Origin: DASRBN01 sp035294305
GTDB taxonomy: Bacteria > Chloroflexota > Ktedonobacteria > Ktedonobacterales > Ktedonobacteraceae
Direction of reading: 5' to 3'
Assembly: GCA_035294305.1 (NCBI GenBank)
Contig: DATGLD010000006.1
Span: 31,051 to 95,050, forward strand
Length of the DNA: 64,000 bases
Of this stretch, positions 16,923 through 24,994 are shown piece by piece. The translations under genes and the position numbers were made by a program. The notes under the pieces are model-generated. The model was given only the letters and a program-made list of their open reading frames with translations. It was not told the origin of the DNA and did no database searches. Each line of letters starts with the position of its first letter. Positions within the stretch are counted from its first letter, which is position 1.

Positions 16923-17040
16923 AACCTCTTCTTTTTTCAACAGATTTTTTGACCTCAAACATACTCTACAATAGGTGAGACGGGTCTGTATCCAGCGTTG
17001 CCTGCTGTCCGTATAGATATGTATGAGGGAGTAGATGCCC
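16923..17040. other. Start of the prkA leader, no gene seen
   Basis: The whole gap between the kinase gene and prkA is about 570 bases (16923-17492). Short open frames in it have no ribosome-binding sites or domains. It contains the promoter and direct repeats listed next. The remaining part, 17290-17492, shows no further structure. Confidence 0.4.
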
Positions 17041-17069
17041 TTGACATAGGCTTATCTGTACGGTATGCT
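17041..17069 (+). promoter_or_regulatory. prkA: Candidate promoter of the prkA operon
   Basis: A perfect TTGACA (17041-17046), a 17-base spacer and TATGCT (17064-17069). The transcript would have a leader of about 415 bases that includes the direct repeats. Confidence 0.5.
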
Positions 17070-17087
17070 AACATTACCAGCAATGTA

Positions 17088-17281
17088 CGAGGCATTCATC
17101 TTTCCCGGTGGATGTGGATTGAGAAGAGTAGGAGCATCGATATGATGCGGTGTGATCGAGGCACTCAGCCGGTAGGCTGGTGTGGGTTGAAACAAACGAA
17201 CAGCAGCATTGCAGGAGCATCAGAACGATGCATGATGGTCGAGGCATTCAGCCGGTGGGCTGGATGAGGATTGAGTCGAAC
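17088..17281 (+). repeat. Imperfect direct repeats in the prkA leader
   Basis: A unit of about 68 bases at 17131-17198 is repeated with substitutions but no gaps at 17214-17281 (83-base period). Shared text includes GGAGCATC, GATGC, TCGAGGCA and TCAGCCGGT. A shorter relative beginning CGAGGCATTCA is at 17088. Such repeated leader sequence may be a regulatory RNA fold or protein-binding array. Confidence 0.6.
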
Positions 17282-17492
17282 AACCGAAAACAACCTCTAC
17301 AATGTAGGCATGGGCTGGTTATCTACTTCGATGTGTCGAAATGGGAACCAGCTTTTTTGAACTCATTTCTTCTTTCATGTCTGGATGAACCTGCTAATGA
17401 TGCGCATATCTGTACTCAAATTCCTAGTGCGTTTTCTTCTGAAGTCAGTAATAAGCAATCAGCCTAGCAGCATAGAACAGAGAGGGTGACCT

Positions 17493-20400
17493 ATGGACCT
17501 GGTGAAGCGGTTAGAGGAATACAGGGATCGTGAACGGGGTCTACAGTGGGAAGGGACGTTTGCTCAGTACTTTGAGATTGCCACCAAAAAGCCGGAGGTG
17601 GCACGTCTCGCCCATGAGCGGATTTATCATATGATCATGGATGCCGGCGTTGAGACGGACCGCAATGGAGAACCCCATTACAACTTCTTCAGCCAGGAGA
17701 TTTTTGGCATCGAGAAGCCTTTGCAGCAGATTGTCGAGTACTTCCACTCGGCTGCGCAGCGCCTGGAAGTACGGAAACGGGTCCTGCTGCTGATGGGTCC
17801 GGTTGGCGGCGGTAAATCCACCATTGTCTACCTGATTAAGCGCGGACTGGAGGCGTATAGCCGCACAGATGCGGGGGCGCTCTATGCCATTAAAGATTGC
17901 CCGATGCATGAGGAACCCCTACACCTGATTCCAAATGAACTACGAGGCGATGTTGAAAAGGAATTCGGTCTGTACATCGAAGGAGACCTCTGCCCCCATT
18001 GCCGTTACATGGTAGATACACAATACAGGGGGCGCATTGAAGATGTGCCGGTAAAACGCCTGGTGTTCAGCGAAAAGTATCGAGTGGGAATCGGAACCTT
18101 CACGCCATCTGATCCCAAGTGTGTTACCGGCGATACGCTGGTACTCACCGACCAGGGGTTACAAACAATGGAGGACATCTACCTCTCACTTCCCCAGAAA
18201 CCACGTGACGATGAGTTTGTACCATTTGAGACAACTATCCTGGGCATAAATGGGCCTGAGAAGGCAGCTAAGTTCTATTGCGGTGGATTCCAGCCGATTT
18301 ACGAAGTAGAGACGAATCTCGGCTACACTATTCGCGGGACGGCTAATCATCCACTGCTCGTCTTAACACCGGAAGGTGAAATCGCCTGGAGGAAGATCGG
18401 CGAATTGCAAACAGGGAACTACGTGGCTCTGGCGCGTGGAAGCCAGATGTTTGGTCAAAGCGTAGTCTTACCAGAAAGCTTCTATCCGTTGCCTCGTCAG
18501 CCACGGGTGATGACACCTGATCTTGCTTACTGGCTAGGCTTGTTGACCGCAGAGGGAAGCGTTACTCCATACGAGACGTGGTTCGTCAATGGTTCTCAAG
18601 TTTTGATCAGCCGGTTTATCGATTTGACGCGCTCGCTCTTCGATCTCGAAGCTGTACCACATCGTAAAGCCGAAACGTACAACTACAACGTCTCAATTAG
18701 CAATAAGGCGCTTTGTACATGGCTCAGGAGCGAGTTAGGAATAGCTCGCGGCTCCCATGCAAAAACGGTTCCTGCATGTGTGCTTGCTAGCAGCAAAGAA
18801 GTTATCCTGGCTTTCCTGGAAGGGCTGTTCTGGGGAGATGCAACGATTTGTGGCAATAAGCAAGGATCGAACACATTCAAATATACAAGTAAGTCACGCC
18901 AGCTTGCGCGCCAGGTACATGCATTACTGCTTAATCTTGGGGTTGTTGGTTCCTTATGGAATCATACAGATGACGGCGAGCTCTACTACAATGTTACGTT
19001 ACGCGGAGATCAGGTACTTGATCTTGTCGAGTTGATTCCCTCATTGCGTGACAAAGCGACTTCACCTCTGCGCGAAACACGTAGCGAAAAGACCAATTAT
19101 GATCACTTACCTCATGGAGCGACTCTCTTGAATGGTCATGGAGGCGATGGCTACCTCGCGCGCATTCTCTCAGGTGATCGGCAGCTTTCCTACAATCGAG
19201 CAAGAACTGTGCTTGCTGAAAAACCGGAACTGGCGGGGACATTGCTTTCTGATCTGGTAAAGCAAAACTACCTCTGGCTCACAGTGCGAGAGGTACGCCC
19301 GGCAGGTATCGAGCCGGTCTATGATTTACTCGTACCCGGCACACATTCATTTGTTGCCGATGGGTTTGTGCAGCATAACAGTCAGGATATCAGCGAACTG
19401 GTTGGTGGCATCGACCTCTCCACTATCGGTGAAGTTGGCGTCGAAAGCGACCCGCGCGCCTATCGTTTCGATGGTGAACTCAACATCGCCAACCGCGGCA
19501 TTATGGAATTTGTGGAAATGCTGAAGACAGATGAGAAGTTCCTGTATGTGCTGCTCACATTGAGCCAGGAACAGAACATCAAGACCGGGCGCTTCAGCAT
19601 GATCTATGCCGACGAAGTCGTCGTCAGCCACACCAATGAGCATGAATACCAGGCCTTCGTTGGCAACAAGAAATCCGAAGCCTTGCAGGACCGCATCATT
19701 CTGGCCAAGGTCCCCTACAACCTGCGCGCATCGGATGAAGTCAAAATCTACGAGAAGCTGCTCAAACAGAGTGCGCTACAGAATGTGCATATCGCTCCGT
19801 ATACCCTGCGCATTGCCAGTATCTTTGCTATCCTGACACGACTGGAGCCCTCGAAGAAGGCCGGCATGAGTTTGATGAAGAAGCTCAAGCTCTACGATGG
19901 CGAGGACATCGAGGACTTCAAGCAGAAGGATATCAAGGAGTTACAGGAGGAAGCAGTACGTGAAGGGATGGACGGCATCTCGCCGCGCTATGTGATTAAC
20001 CGCCTCTCGAATGCCCTGGTCAAGCAGAATACCACCTGCATCAATCCCATCGATGCTTTGCGCGCGCTGCGCGATGGACTCGATCAGCATACCAGTATCA
20101 CACGCGAAGAGCGTGAGCGCTACCTGAACTTCATCAGTGAGGCGCGTAAAGAATACGATGAGATGGCAAAGAAGGAAGTTCAGCGGGCATTCGTCTACTC
20201 CTATGAAGAGTCGGCTCGTACCCTGTTGAACAACTACCTGGATAATGTCGAGGCCTACTGCAACAAGACTAAACTACGCGACCCCATTACTGATGAAGAG
20301 ATGGAGCCTGACGAGCAGCTGATGCGCTCGATTGAAGAACAAATCGGTGTCACCGAAAACGCCAAGAAATCTTTCCGCGAAGAGATTCTCATTCGCATCT

Positions 20401-20648
20401 CGTCGCTGGCTCGTAAAGGTATGACCTTTGAATATACCAGCCATGAGCGTTTGAAGGAGGCGATTGAGAAGAAGTTGTTTGCCGACCTGCGCGACGTTGT
20501 GAAAATTACGACCTCCACGCGCACACCTGACAAGGAGCAACTGCGCAAGATTAATGATGTCGTGAATCGCCTCATGACAGAACATGGGTATTGCCATGTA
20601 TGTGCGAATGAGATCCTACGCTATACCGGTAGCTTGCTGAACCGATAA
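17493..20648 (+). CDS. prkA: PrkA serine protein kinase, intein-containing precursor
   Basis: 1051 residues, of which residues 210-629 are an intein; the spliced protein would be 631 residues, the normal PrkA size. The N-extein holds the AAA-like P-loop (GPVGGGKST) and a zinc-like pair in LCPHCRYMVD. The C-extein begins SQDISELVGGIDLSTIGEVG and ends with a region distantly like a kinase domain (CINPIDALRALRDGLDQH). PrkA (YeaG in E. coli) is a cytoplasmic stress, stationary phase and sporulation-linked protein; in Bacillus some work describes it as an AAA+ Lon-like factor. It starts the operon prkA-yhbH-spoVR. A GAGAGGGTG sequence precedes the ATG. Splicing must occur for activity. Confidence 0.95.
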   Translation: MDLVKRLEEYRDRERGLQWEGTFAQYFEIATKKPEVARLAHERIYHMIMDAGVETDRNGEPHYNFFSQEIFGIEKPLQQIVEYFHSAAQRLEVRKRVLLLMGPVGGGKSTIVYLIKRGLEAYSRTDAGALYAIKDCPMHEEPLHLIPNELRGDVEKEFGLYIEGDLCPHCRYMVDTQYRGRIEDVPVKRLVFSEKYRVGIGTFTPSDPKCVTGDTLVLTDQGLQTMEDIYLSLPQKPRDDEFVPFETTILGINGPEKAAKFYCGGFQPIYEVETNLGYTIRGTANHPLLVLTPEGEIAWRKIGELQTGNYVALARGSQMFGQSVVLPESFYPLPRQPRVMTPDLAYWLGLLTAEGSVTPYETWFVNGSQVLISRFIDLTRSLFDLEAVPHRKAETYNYNVSISNKALCTWLRSELGIARGSHAKTVPACVLASSKEVILAFLEGLFWGDATICGNKQGSNTFKYTSKSRQLARQVHALLLNLGVVGSLWNHTDDGELYYNVTLRGDQVLDLVELIPSLRDKATSPLRETRSEKTNYDHLPHGATLLNGHGGDGYLARILSGDRQLSYNRARTVLAEKPELAGTLLSDLVKQNYLWLTVREVRPAGIEPVYDLLVPGTHSFVADGFVQHNSQDISELVGGIDLSTIGEVGVESDPRAYRFDGELNIANRGIMEFVEMLKTDEKFLYVLLTLSQEQNIKTGRFSMIYADEVVVSHTNEHEYQAFVGNKKSEALQDRIILAKVPYNLRASDEVKIYEKLLKQSALQNVHIAPYTLRIASIFAILTRLEPSKKAGMSLMKKLKLYDGEDIEDFKQKDIKELQEEAVREGMDGISPRYVINRLSNALVKQNTTCINPIDALRALRDGLDQHTSITREERERYLNFISEARKEYDEMAKKEVQRAFVYSYEESARTLLNNYLDNVEAYCNKTKLRDPITDEEMEPDEQLMRSIEEQIGVTENAKKSFREEILIRISSLARKGMTFEYTSHERLKEAIEKKLFADLRDVVKITTSTRTPDKEQLRKINDVVNRLMTEHGYCHVCANEILRYTGSLLNR
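18120..19379 (+). other. LAGLIDADG-type intein in PrkA (420 residues)
   Basis: The intein begins at Cys210 (CVTGDTLVLTDQG, block A) and ends with VQHN, followed by Ser630 as the +1 nucleophile. Block B is present as GTANHPLLVL, and the C-terminal blocks as YDLLVPGTHSFVADGFVQHN. The central part has two dodecapeptide motifs, YWLGLLTAEG (precursor residue 346 on) and FLEGLFWGDA (residue 441 on), both with acidic residues, so the homing endonuclease may still cut. It interrupts the highly conserved DPK/SQDIS segment of the ATPase domain, a typical homing site. Confidence 0.93.
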
Positions 20649-20659
20649 GAGAAGAATGA

Positions 20660-20686
20660 ACCGGGCACCTGCCTGTGGTGCCCGGT
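20660..20686 (+). promoter_or_regulatory. Intercistronic hairpin between prkA and yhbH
   Basis: ACCGGGCACC (20660-20669) pairs perfectly with GGTGCCCGGT (20677-20686) around a 7-base loop. There is no T-run, so it is more likely a processing or stability element within the operon mRNA than a terminator. Confidence 0.5.
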
Positions 20687-20733
20687 ACCATTCCCAGCAA
20701 GATATCATAGAGGGTGAAAAAGGAGAATATACC

Positions 20734-21876
20734 ATGTCTGTCTCCCAGCATGACTGGTCCTTGCATCGTAAAGGTCAGATTGACCAGGAACGCCATAAAG
20801 AGAAGATTCGCGAGGCCATTAAGAAAAACCTGCAAGATATCGTCAGTGAAGAGGGCATCATTCTCTCGGACGGCAAAAAGATGGTGCGTGTACCCATTCG
20901 CTCGCTCGACGAATATCGCTTCCGCTTCGACCCCGGTCGCCAGCAGCACGCCGGCCAGGGCAATGGCAAAAGTAAAGTTGGCGATGTCGTAGCGCAGGAG
21001 CCGCGCCCCGGCAAGGGTAAAAAGGGAGACGCGGGCAAAGAAGCCGGCTACGACTATTACGAGGCCGAAATCACAATGGAAGAGCTGGCTGCAATGATCT
21101 TCGAGGACCTCGGCCTGCCCAACCTCGAACAAAAACGCCAGCAGGAACTCCAGACCGAAGCCGTACGCTTTACCGATGTGCGCAAGAAAGGCCCCCTCAA
21201 CAACCTGGACAAGAAGCGCACCATTATGGAGAATTTGAAGCGCAATGCGGCCAAAGGTGAGGCGAAGTTCCAGGATATCAAGTCGGAAGACCTTCGATTT
21301 AAAGTGTGGGAACCCACAATACGCTATCAATCGAATGCTGTAGTTATAGCGATGATGGATGTTTCGGGCAGTATGGGGGAATTCGAGAAGTACATCGCCA
21401 GGAGCTTCTACTTCTGGATGGTGCGCTTCCTGCGCACGAAGTACAACAACGTGCAAATCGTCTTCATCAGCCACCATACCGAGGCGAAAGAGGTGACCGA
21501 GGAGGAGTTTTTCCATAAAGGCGAGAGCGGAGGCACACAGGTTTCATCCGCCTATGAACTGGCCCTGGAGATCATCAAGGAGCGTTTCAATCCTGATGAC
21601 TGGAACATCTACCCGTTCCACTTTTCCGACGGCGATAATCTGCCCTGGGACAATGATCGCTGCGTGCAGCTGGTCAACAAGCTGATGGAACTGTGTAACA
21701 TCTTTGGCTATGGTGAGATCCGCGAGGGACATTACCGTTCGCCCAGCACGTTGATGTCGGCCTACAATAAAATCACCGATAAGAAATTTATAGCTGTTAC
21801 CATCTCGGATAAGAAAGAGGTCTATCCCGCACTGCGGAAATTCTTTGCCCAGCGTGAACCCGTTCCGACTAGGTAG
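20734..21876 (+). CDS. yhbH: DUF444 protein, YhbH/YeaH family
   Basis: 380 residues from ATG 20734, which has AAAAAGGAG eight bases upstream; an upstream in-frame ATG at 20656 would translate the intercistronic hairpin. The N-terminal half is highly charged (SLHRKGQIDQERHKEKI). The C-terminal half is a von Willebrand A-like domain with the metal-site motif MDVSGSMG and SGGTQVSSAYELA. Members of this family are always found next to PrkA and are needed for its stress or sporulation function; the molecular activity is unknown. Cytoplasmic; no signal peptide. Second gene of prkA-yhbH-spoVR. Confidence 0.92.
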   Translation: MSVSQHDWSLHRKGQIDQERHKEKIREAIKKNLQDIVSEEGIILSDGKKMVRVPIRSLDEYRFRFDPGRQQHAGQGNGKSKVGDVVAQEPRPGKGKKGDAGKEAGYDYYEAEITMEELAAMIFEDLGLPNLEQKRQQELQTEAVRFTDVRKKGPLNNLDKKRTIMENLKRNAAKGEAKFQDIKSEDLRFKVWEPTIRYQSNAVVIAMMDVSGSMGEFEKYIARSFYFWMVRFLRTKYNNVQIVFISHHTEAKEVTEEEFFHKGESGGTQVSSAYELALEIIKERFNPDDWNIYPFHFSDGDNLPWDNDRCVQLVNKLMELCNIFGYGEIREGHYRSPSTLMSAYNKITDKKFIAVTISDKKEVYPALRKFFAQREPVPTR

Positions 21877-21889
21877 GATTGTAATGTGG

Positions 21890-21987
21890 GGGGCGCGTGC
21901 TGAATCGCGCCCCTACTGATCCTTGACAACCAAATCGGCGAAGACCTCTCCGCCCTGGGGGGACAGCGGCTGGTACCTGTCCCCCCA
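21890..21987. repeat. Two palindromes between yhbH and spoVR
   Basis: GGGGCGCG (21890-21897) pairs with CGCGCCCC (21906-21913). TGGGGGGACAG (21956-21966) pairs exactly with CTGTCCCCCCA (21977-21987). The second shares the GGGACAGCGGCTGG text of the dispersed palindrome family. They enlarge the gap in an operon that is otherwise tight and might reduce read-through into spoVR. Confidence 0.6.
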
Positions 21988-22031
21988 TCCCATTACCCGA
22001 TTCATTCGTCAAAATTCATCAGGAGTTTCCA

Positions 22032-23474
22032 ATGGCAGATAGCGATATCGAACGTTTACGTGATGCGATAGATGATGCGTGGGAGGAGGCCCTTAATTTC
22101 GGACTTGATCCGTTCCCCACGCATTTCGAGCTTGTGCCCGCGACGATCATGTATGAATTTGCCTCCTATAGCTTGCCAGGCCGCTTCAGTCACTGGACGC
22201 ACGGCAAGGCCTATTACAGGCAGAAGATGCAGTATGACTTCGGGTTGAGCAAAATTTATGAGATGGTGGTCAATACCAATCCCAGCTATGCCTTCTTGAT
22301 GGAGATGAATAACCTGCTGCAAAACACATTCGTGGCGGCGCATGTTTTCGGGCATACTGACTTCTTCAAGAACAATGCCTACTTCCAGCACACCTCACGC
22401 CGCATGATTGATAAAGTGAGCATTCATGCCGAGCGTATCGCCAAGTACGAGTTCGATCATGGCAAGGCAGAAGTCGAACGCTTCCTTGACGCAGTTCTCT
22501 CTATTCAGGAGCACGTTGACTACAATCTGCTGATTCGTGAGAACGAGCCGGAACATAGAGAAGTGCGAAAAGCCGCTCACCAACTCGCGACCGAATATGA
22601 TGACCTATGGGGTCTGGAGAAGAAGGCGAAGAGGGCGGAGGAGGAACGCGACCTGCGGCCAGGAAAACCGCCCAAGTTTCCGGAGAAGCCGGAGAAGGAT
22701 ATCCTGGAATTTCTCGTAAAATATGCCCCGCATCTTCAACCCTGGCAGCGCGATATCATTGAGATTGTGCGTACAGAGATGCTGTACTTTGTGCCGCAGA
22801 TGCAAACTAAGGTGATGAATGAAGGCTGGGCCAGCATCTGGCACTCGCGCATCATGCGCAAACTTGGTGAGCGCGGTGTCATCTCCGACTCCGAAACCGT
22901 CGAGTTCGCCCAACTGCACTCCGGCGTACTCTCGCCCTCGCGCACATCGTTGAACCCATACTACCTGGGTTTCAAGATGTTCGAGGATATCGAGCGGCGC
23001 TGGGATAATCCGACGAAGGAGGAGCAGGAACGCTTCGGCAGGAAGCCAGGCATGGGGCGGCAGAAAATTTTCGAAGTGCGCGAACTAGAGAATGACGTAT
23101 CGTTCCTGCGCAACTACCTGACGAAAGACCTGGTAAAAGAGCTGGACCTCTATCTATATAAGAAAGAGGGCGATGAGTGGGTAATTGTGGAGAAGGATTG
23201 GCAGAAGGTGCGCGATGGCATCGTCGCCAGTATGACAAACTTCGGCTATCCCTACCTGGTAGTTGAAAACGGTGATTATCGCGGCAACCGTGAACTCTAC
23301 ATTAAGCATCTCTTCGAGGGGCAGGAACTCGATCTGAACTATGCCGAGAAGACCCTGCAGCATGTGTACCTGTTATGGGGCCGCCCGGTACACCTGGAGA
23401 CGGTGTACGAGGGCAAGAAGATTTTGCTGACCTATGATGGCGAACGGAATAGTAAAAGTACACTCGAGAAGTAA
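22032..23474 (+). CDS. spoVR: SpoVR family protein
   Basis: 480 residues, the usual length. Starts with ATG preceded by CAGGAG. The family hallmarks are visible: GLDPFPTHFELVP, the YASF-like EFASYSLPGRFSHW, FGLSKIYEMVVNTNPSYAFL and the HVFGHTDFFKNN motif, with several conserved His and Glu residues that could bind metal. A later segment WQRDIIEIVRTEMLYFVPQ and KVMNEGWASIWHSRIM are also typical. In Bacillus it is needed for spore cortex formation; in E. coli the homologue YcgB is a stationary-phase protein. Completes the conserved trio with PrkA and YhbH, in a lineage able to sporulate. Confidence 0.95.
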   Translation: MADSDIERLRDAIDDAWEEALNFGLDPFPTHFELVPATIMYEFASYSLPGRFSHWTHGKAYYRQKMQYDFGLSKIYEMVVNTNPSYAFLMEMNNLLQNTFVAAHVFGHTDFFKNNAYFQHTSRRMIDKVSIHAERIAKYEFDHGKAEVERFLDAVLSIQEHVDYNLLIRENEPEHREVRKAAHQLATEYDDLWGLEKKAKRAEEERDLRPGKPPKFPEKPEKDILEFLVKYAPHLQPWQRDIIEIVRTEMLYFVPQMQTKVMNEGWASIWHSRIMRKLGERGVISDSETVEFAQLHSGVLSPSRTSLNPYYLGFKMFEDIERRWDNPTKEEQERFGRKPGMGRQKIFEVRELENDVSFLRNYLTKDLVKELDLYLYKKEGDEWVIVEKDWQKVRDGIVASMTNFGYPYLVVENGDYRGNRELYIKHLFEGQELDLNYAEKTLQHVYLLWGRPVHLETVYEGKKILLTYDGERNSKSTLEK

Positions 23475-23529
23475 AAGGATCGGTTCATCGAGCAAAACAT
23501 GAACTCCACTTGTTTCTCCTTTCTGGCAG

Positions 23530-23572
23530 CGAGGGCCAATACATTGCGATGCGAGCGATGTGTTGGCCCTCG
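23530..23572 (+). terminator. Probable terminator after spoVR
   Basis: CGAGGGCCAATACAT (23530-23544) pairs with ATGTGTTGGCCCTCG (23558-23572), 15 bp with one G-U, followed by TTGTTCTT. It lies 55 bases after the spoVR stop and would end the prkA operon. Confidence 0.6.
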
Positions 23573-23619
23573 TTGTTCTTACTACCCAGAGCGATTTACA
23601 AGTCCCAACGTGGTGGGTA

Positions 23620-23691
23620 GCTGTAGGGACAGCGGCTCGTCCCCGTCCCCGTCGCCCCACAAGGACAGGGACGAGCCACTGTCCCTACAGC
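23620..23691. repeat. GTAGGGACAGCG palindromic element
   Basis: Arms 23620-23648 and 23663-23691 pair over 29 bases with two G-U pairs around a 14-base loop. Same family as the elements at 5.16, 7.83 and 33.60 kb. Confidence 0.8.
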
Positions 23692-23744
23692 CATCCGGCC
23701 TCTTCTCTCGACTTGTACATGGCCCTGTTACCTATCCTACCTCA

Positions 23745-23774
23745 TTGACATTTCTTTGTGCTCATGAGTATACT
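23745..23774 (+). promoter_or_regulatory. Strong candidate promoter before the DUF488 remnant
   Basis: A perfect TTGACA (23745-23750), an 18-base spacer and TATACT (23769-23774). It appears intact although the gene it serves is truncated. Confidence 0.6.
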
Positions 23775-23831
23775 TGCGCTAAATTCATCTGCCATCATCG
23801 AATAGTTGAAAGATCTCTGTAGGAGGAGAAC

Positions 23832-24122
23832 TTGGCATCCATTCCTATCTACACAATTGGCTATGGTAACCGCTTGGTTGAAGAGTTTATCGGACTTCTT
23901 CAGCAATATGAGATCAGGTTCCTGGTAGATATCCGTTCTCAACCTTACTCGCGTTACAATCCCGATTTCTCGAAGGATGCTCTGGAGAAAAAGAGCCTCT
24001 ACATTAGAGGCTCTCAATTTTTGCTGCTGGTCTTACCTACCAGTACCGCTCCTCTTGCCAGGGATCAGCGTGGTTATGATAGCCGCGCTGCTCCCAGAAG
24101 CCGGGGCGGTCGTGTTCCATAA
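23832..24122 (+). pseudogene. Truncated DUF488 gene
   Basis: The first 54 codons, from a TTG start with AGGAGG five bases upstream, match the N-terminus of DUF488 proteins: IYTIGYGNRLVEEFIGLL, FLVDIRSQPYSRYNP and FSKDALEKK. The match stops at about 23993, exactly where a terminator hairpin begins. Beyond that the frame runs antisense through the 3' end of the next gene and is not DUF488. A full member would be about 120-180 residues. A deletion has probably joined the 5' part to the terminator of the neighbouring gene. The promoter and ribosome-binding site survive. Confidence 0.75.
23988..24022. terminator. Rho-independent terminator (both strands)
   Basis: AGAGCCTCT (23992-24000) pairs with AGAGGCTCT (24006-24014), 5-base loop. 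A run of A on the left gives T5 on the minus strand, and ATTTTT follows on the plus strand. It chiefly terminates the convergent oxidoreductase gene. Confidence 0.8.
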
Positions 24123-24645
24123 ATTCCAGGCCATCGAACCACTTGGCGCTTTTATAGAAGTAGAGTTTGGGAACGACGAGGCGTATAGGGCCCCCATGAT
24201 CAATCTCGAGGTCCTGCCCATCGTGTTTGATGGCGATCAGTACATCATCGTCATCGAGGTCGGCTAATGGCATGTTGGTGGTGTAGCCGGTCCACGAGTG
24301 GGCCATGACATATTTTGCATCCGGTAAAGGTTTCGCGCGCCGCAAAATCTCACGAATGGGAACGCCTTCCCAGGTATTATCGTAGCGGCTCCAGGTTGTG
24401 ACGCAGTGAATATCGGTGGTGAGAGTAATGCGTGGTAATTCGAGGAATTCTTCCCATGTCAATTCAAAAGGATTCTCCACTTTGCCGCTGATCTTCAGTT
24501 TCCAATTGGCAGGAAGCCCCTTGGGAGTGCGCTCGTAGCTGAGTATGGGCCATTTCTGGGTCAGGTATTGCCCCGGTGGTAAGCGGTCCTTGCCATCGGG
24601 GAGTTGTTCGATTTCCGTTCTAGATTTTTTACCAAACAATTGCAT
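24037..24645 (-). CDS. Sulfite oxidase-like molybdopterin oxidoreductase
   Basis: 202 residues; AAAGGAG lies nine bases upstream of the ATG. It belongs to the small oxidoreductase molybdopterin-binding family (PF00174 type), with the molybdenum-ligating Cys in DIHCVTTWSRYD, the YTTNMPLADL strand, and the DHGGPIRLVVP and YKSAKWFDGLEF motifs. It lacks a signal peptide, a heme domain and the dimerisation domain of eukaryotic sulfite oxidase, so it is a cytoplasmic, single-domain member related to YedY/MsrP without its Tat signal. The electron acceptor and substrate cannot be deduced. Monocistronic with its own terminator. Confidence 0.88.
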   Translation of the reverse strand: MQLFGKKSRTEIEQLPDGKDRLPPGQYLTQKWPILSYERTPKGLPANWKLKISGKVENPFELTWEEFLELPRITLTTDIHCVTTWSRYDNTWEGVPIREILRRAKPLPDAKYVMAHSWTGYTTNMPLADLDDDDVLIAIKHDGQDLEIDHGGPIRLVVPKLYFYKSAKWFDGLEFMEHDRPGFWEQRGYHNHADPWQEERYW

Positions 24646-24840
24646 CGAATATTGCTCCTTTATCTTTTCGCTTATGCTGCGATTTGAGAGTCCGGCCTCT
24701 TCTTTCTCAGGTGCTCTTATCTATGTACGTTAGGGCAAGCCTTATTTTTCATGTTCCTTACAGGATAGACTATGTGAACACTGGAACGTTACAACGGGTG
24801 AAACGTATACTCTTTGGTTGTATTGTGCCGTACAAAGCAG
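24646..24840. other. Divergent intergenic region
   Basis: The gap of about 350 bases (24646-24994) separates the divergent oxidoreductase and membrane protein genes. Apart from the plus-strand promoter listed at 24841, no gene or repeat was seen. The minus-strand promoter could not be placed. Confidence 0.35.
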
Positions 24841-24869
24841 TTGCGCAACTACTTTAGGAACACTACAAT
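24841..24869 (+). promoter_or_regulatory. Candidate promoter of the large membrane protein gene
   Basis: TTGCGC (24841-24846), a 17-base spacer and TACAAT (24864-24869). The start codon is 126 bases downstream, and AAGAAGGAGA is at its ribosome-binding position. Confidence 0.5.
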
Positions 24870-24994
24870 AGGGAATAATTATTCCTGATAATTCAGGTAC
24901 GTTTTACCAGACCTGACGGATATCTCTAGAAGAAAAGAAATTCATATCCACCGGGGCCAACTCATACAGTAATTGTTAAGAAGGAGAGACGGCT

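Noticed and set aside
16998..17467. Short plus-strand open frames before prkA
   Set aside because: They span the promoter and direct repeats, lack ribosome-binding sites and resemble no protein.
24000..24122. C-terminal part of the DUF488 frame
   Set aside because: It is antisense to the oxidoreductase gene and crosses its terminator; not related to DUF488.
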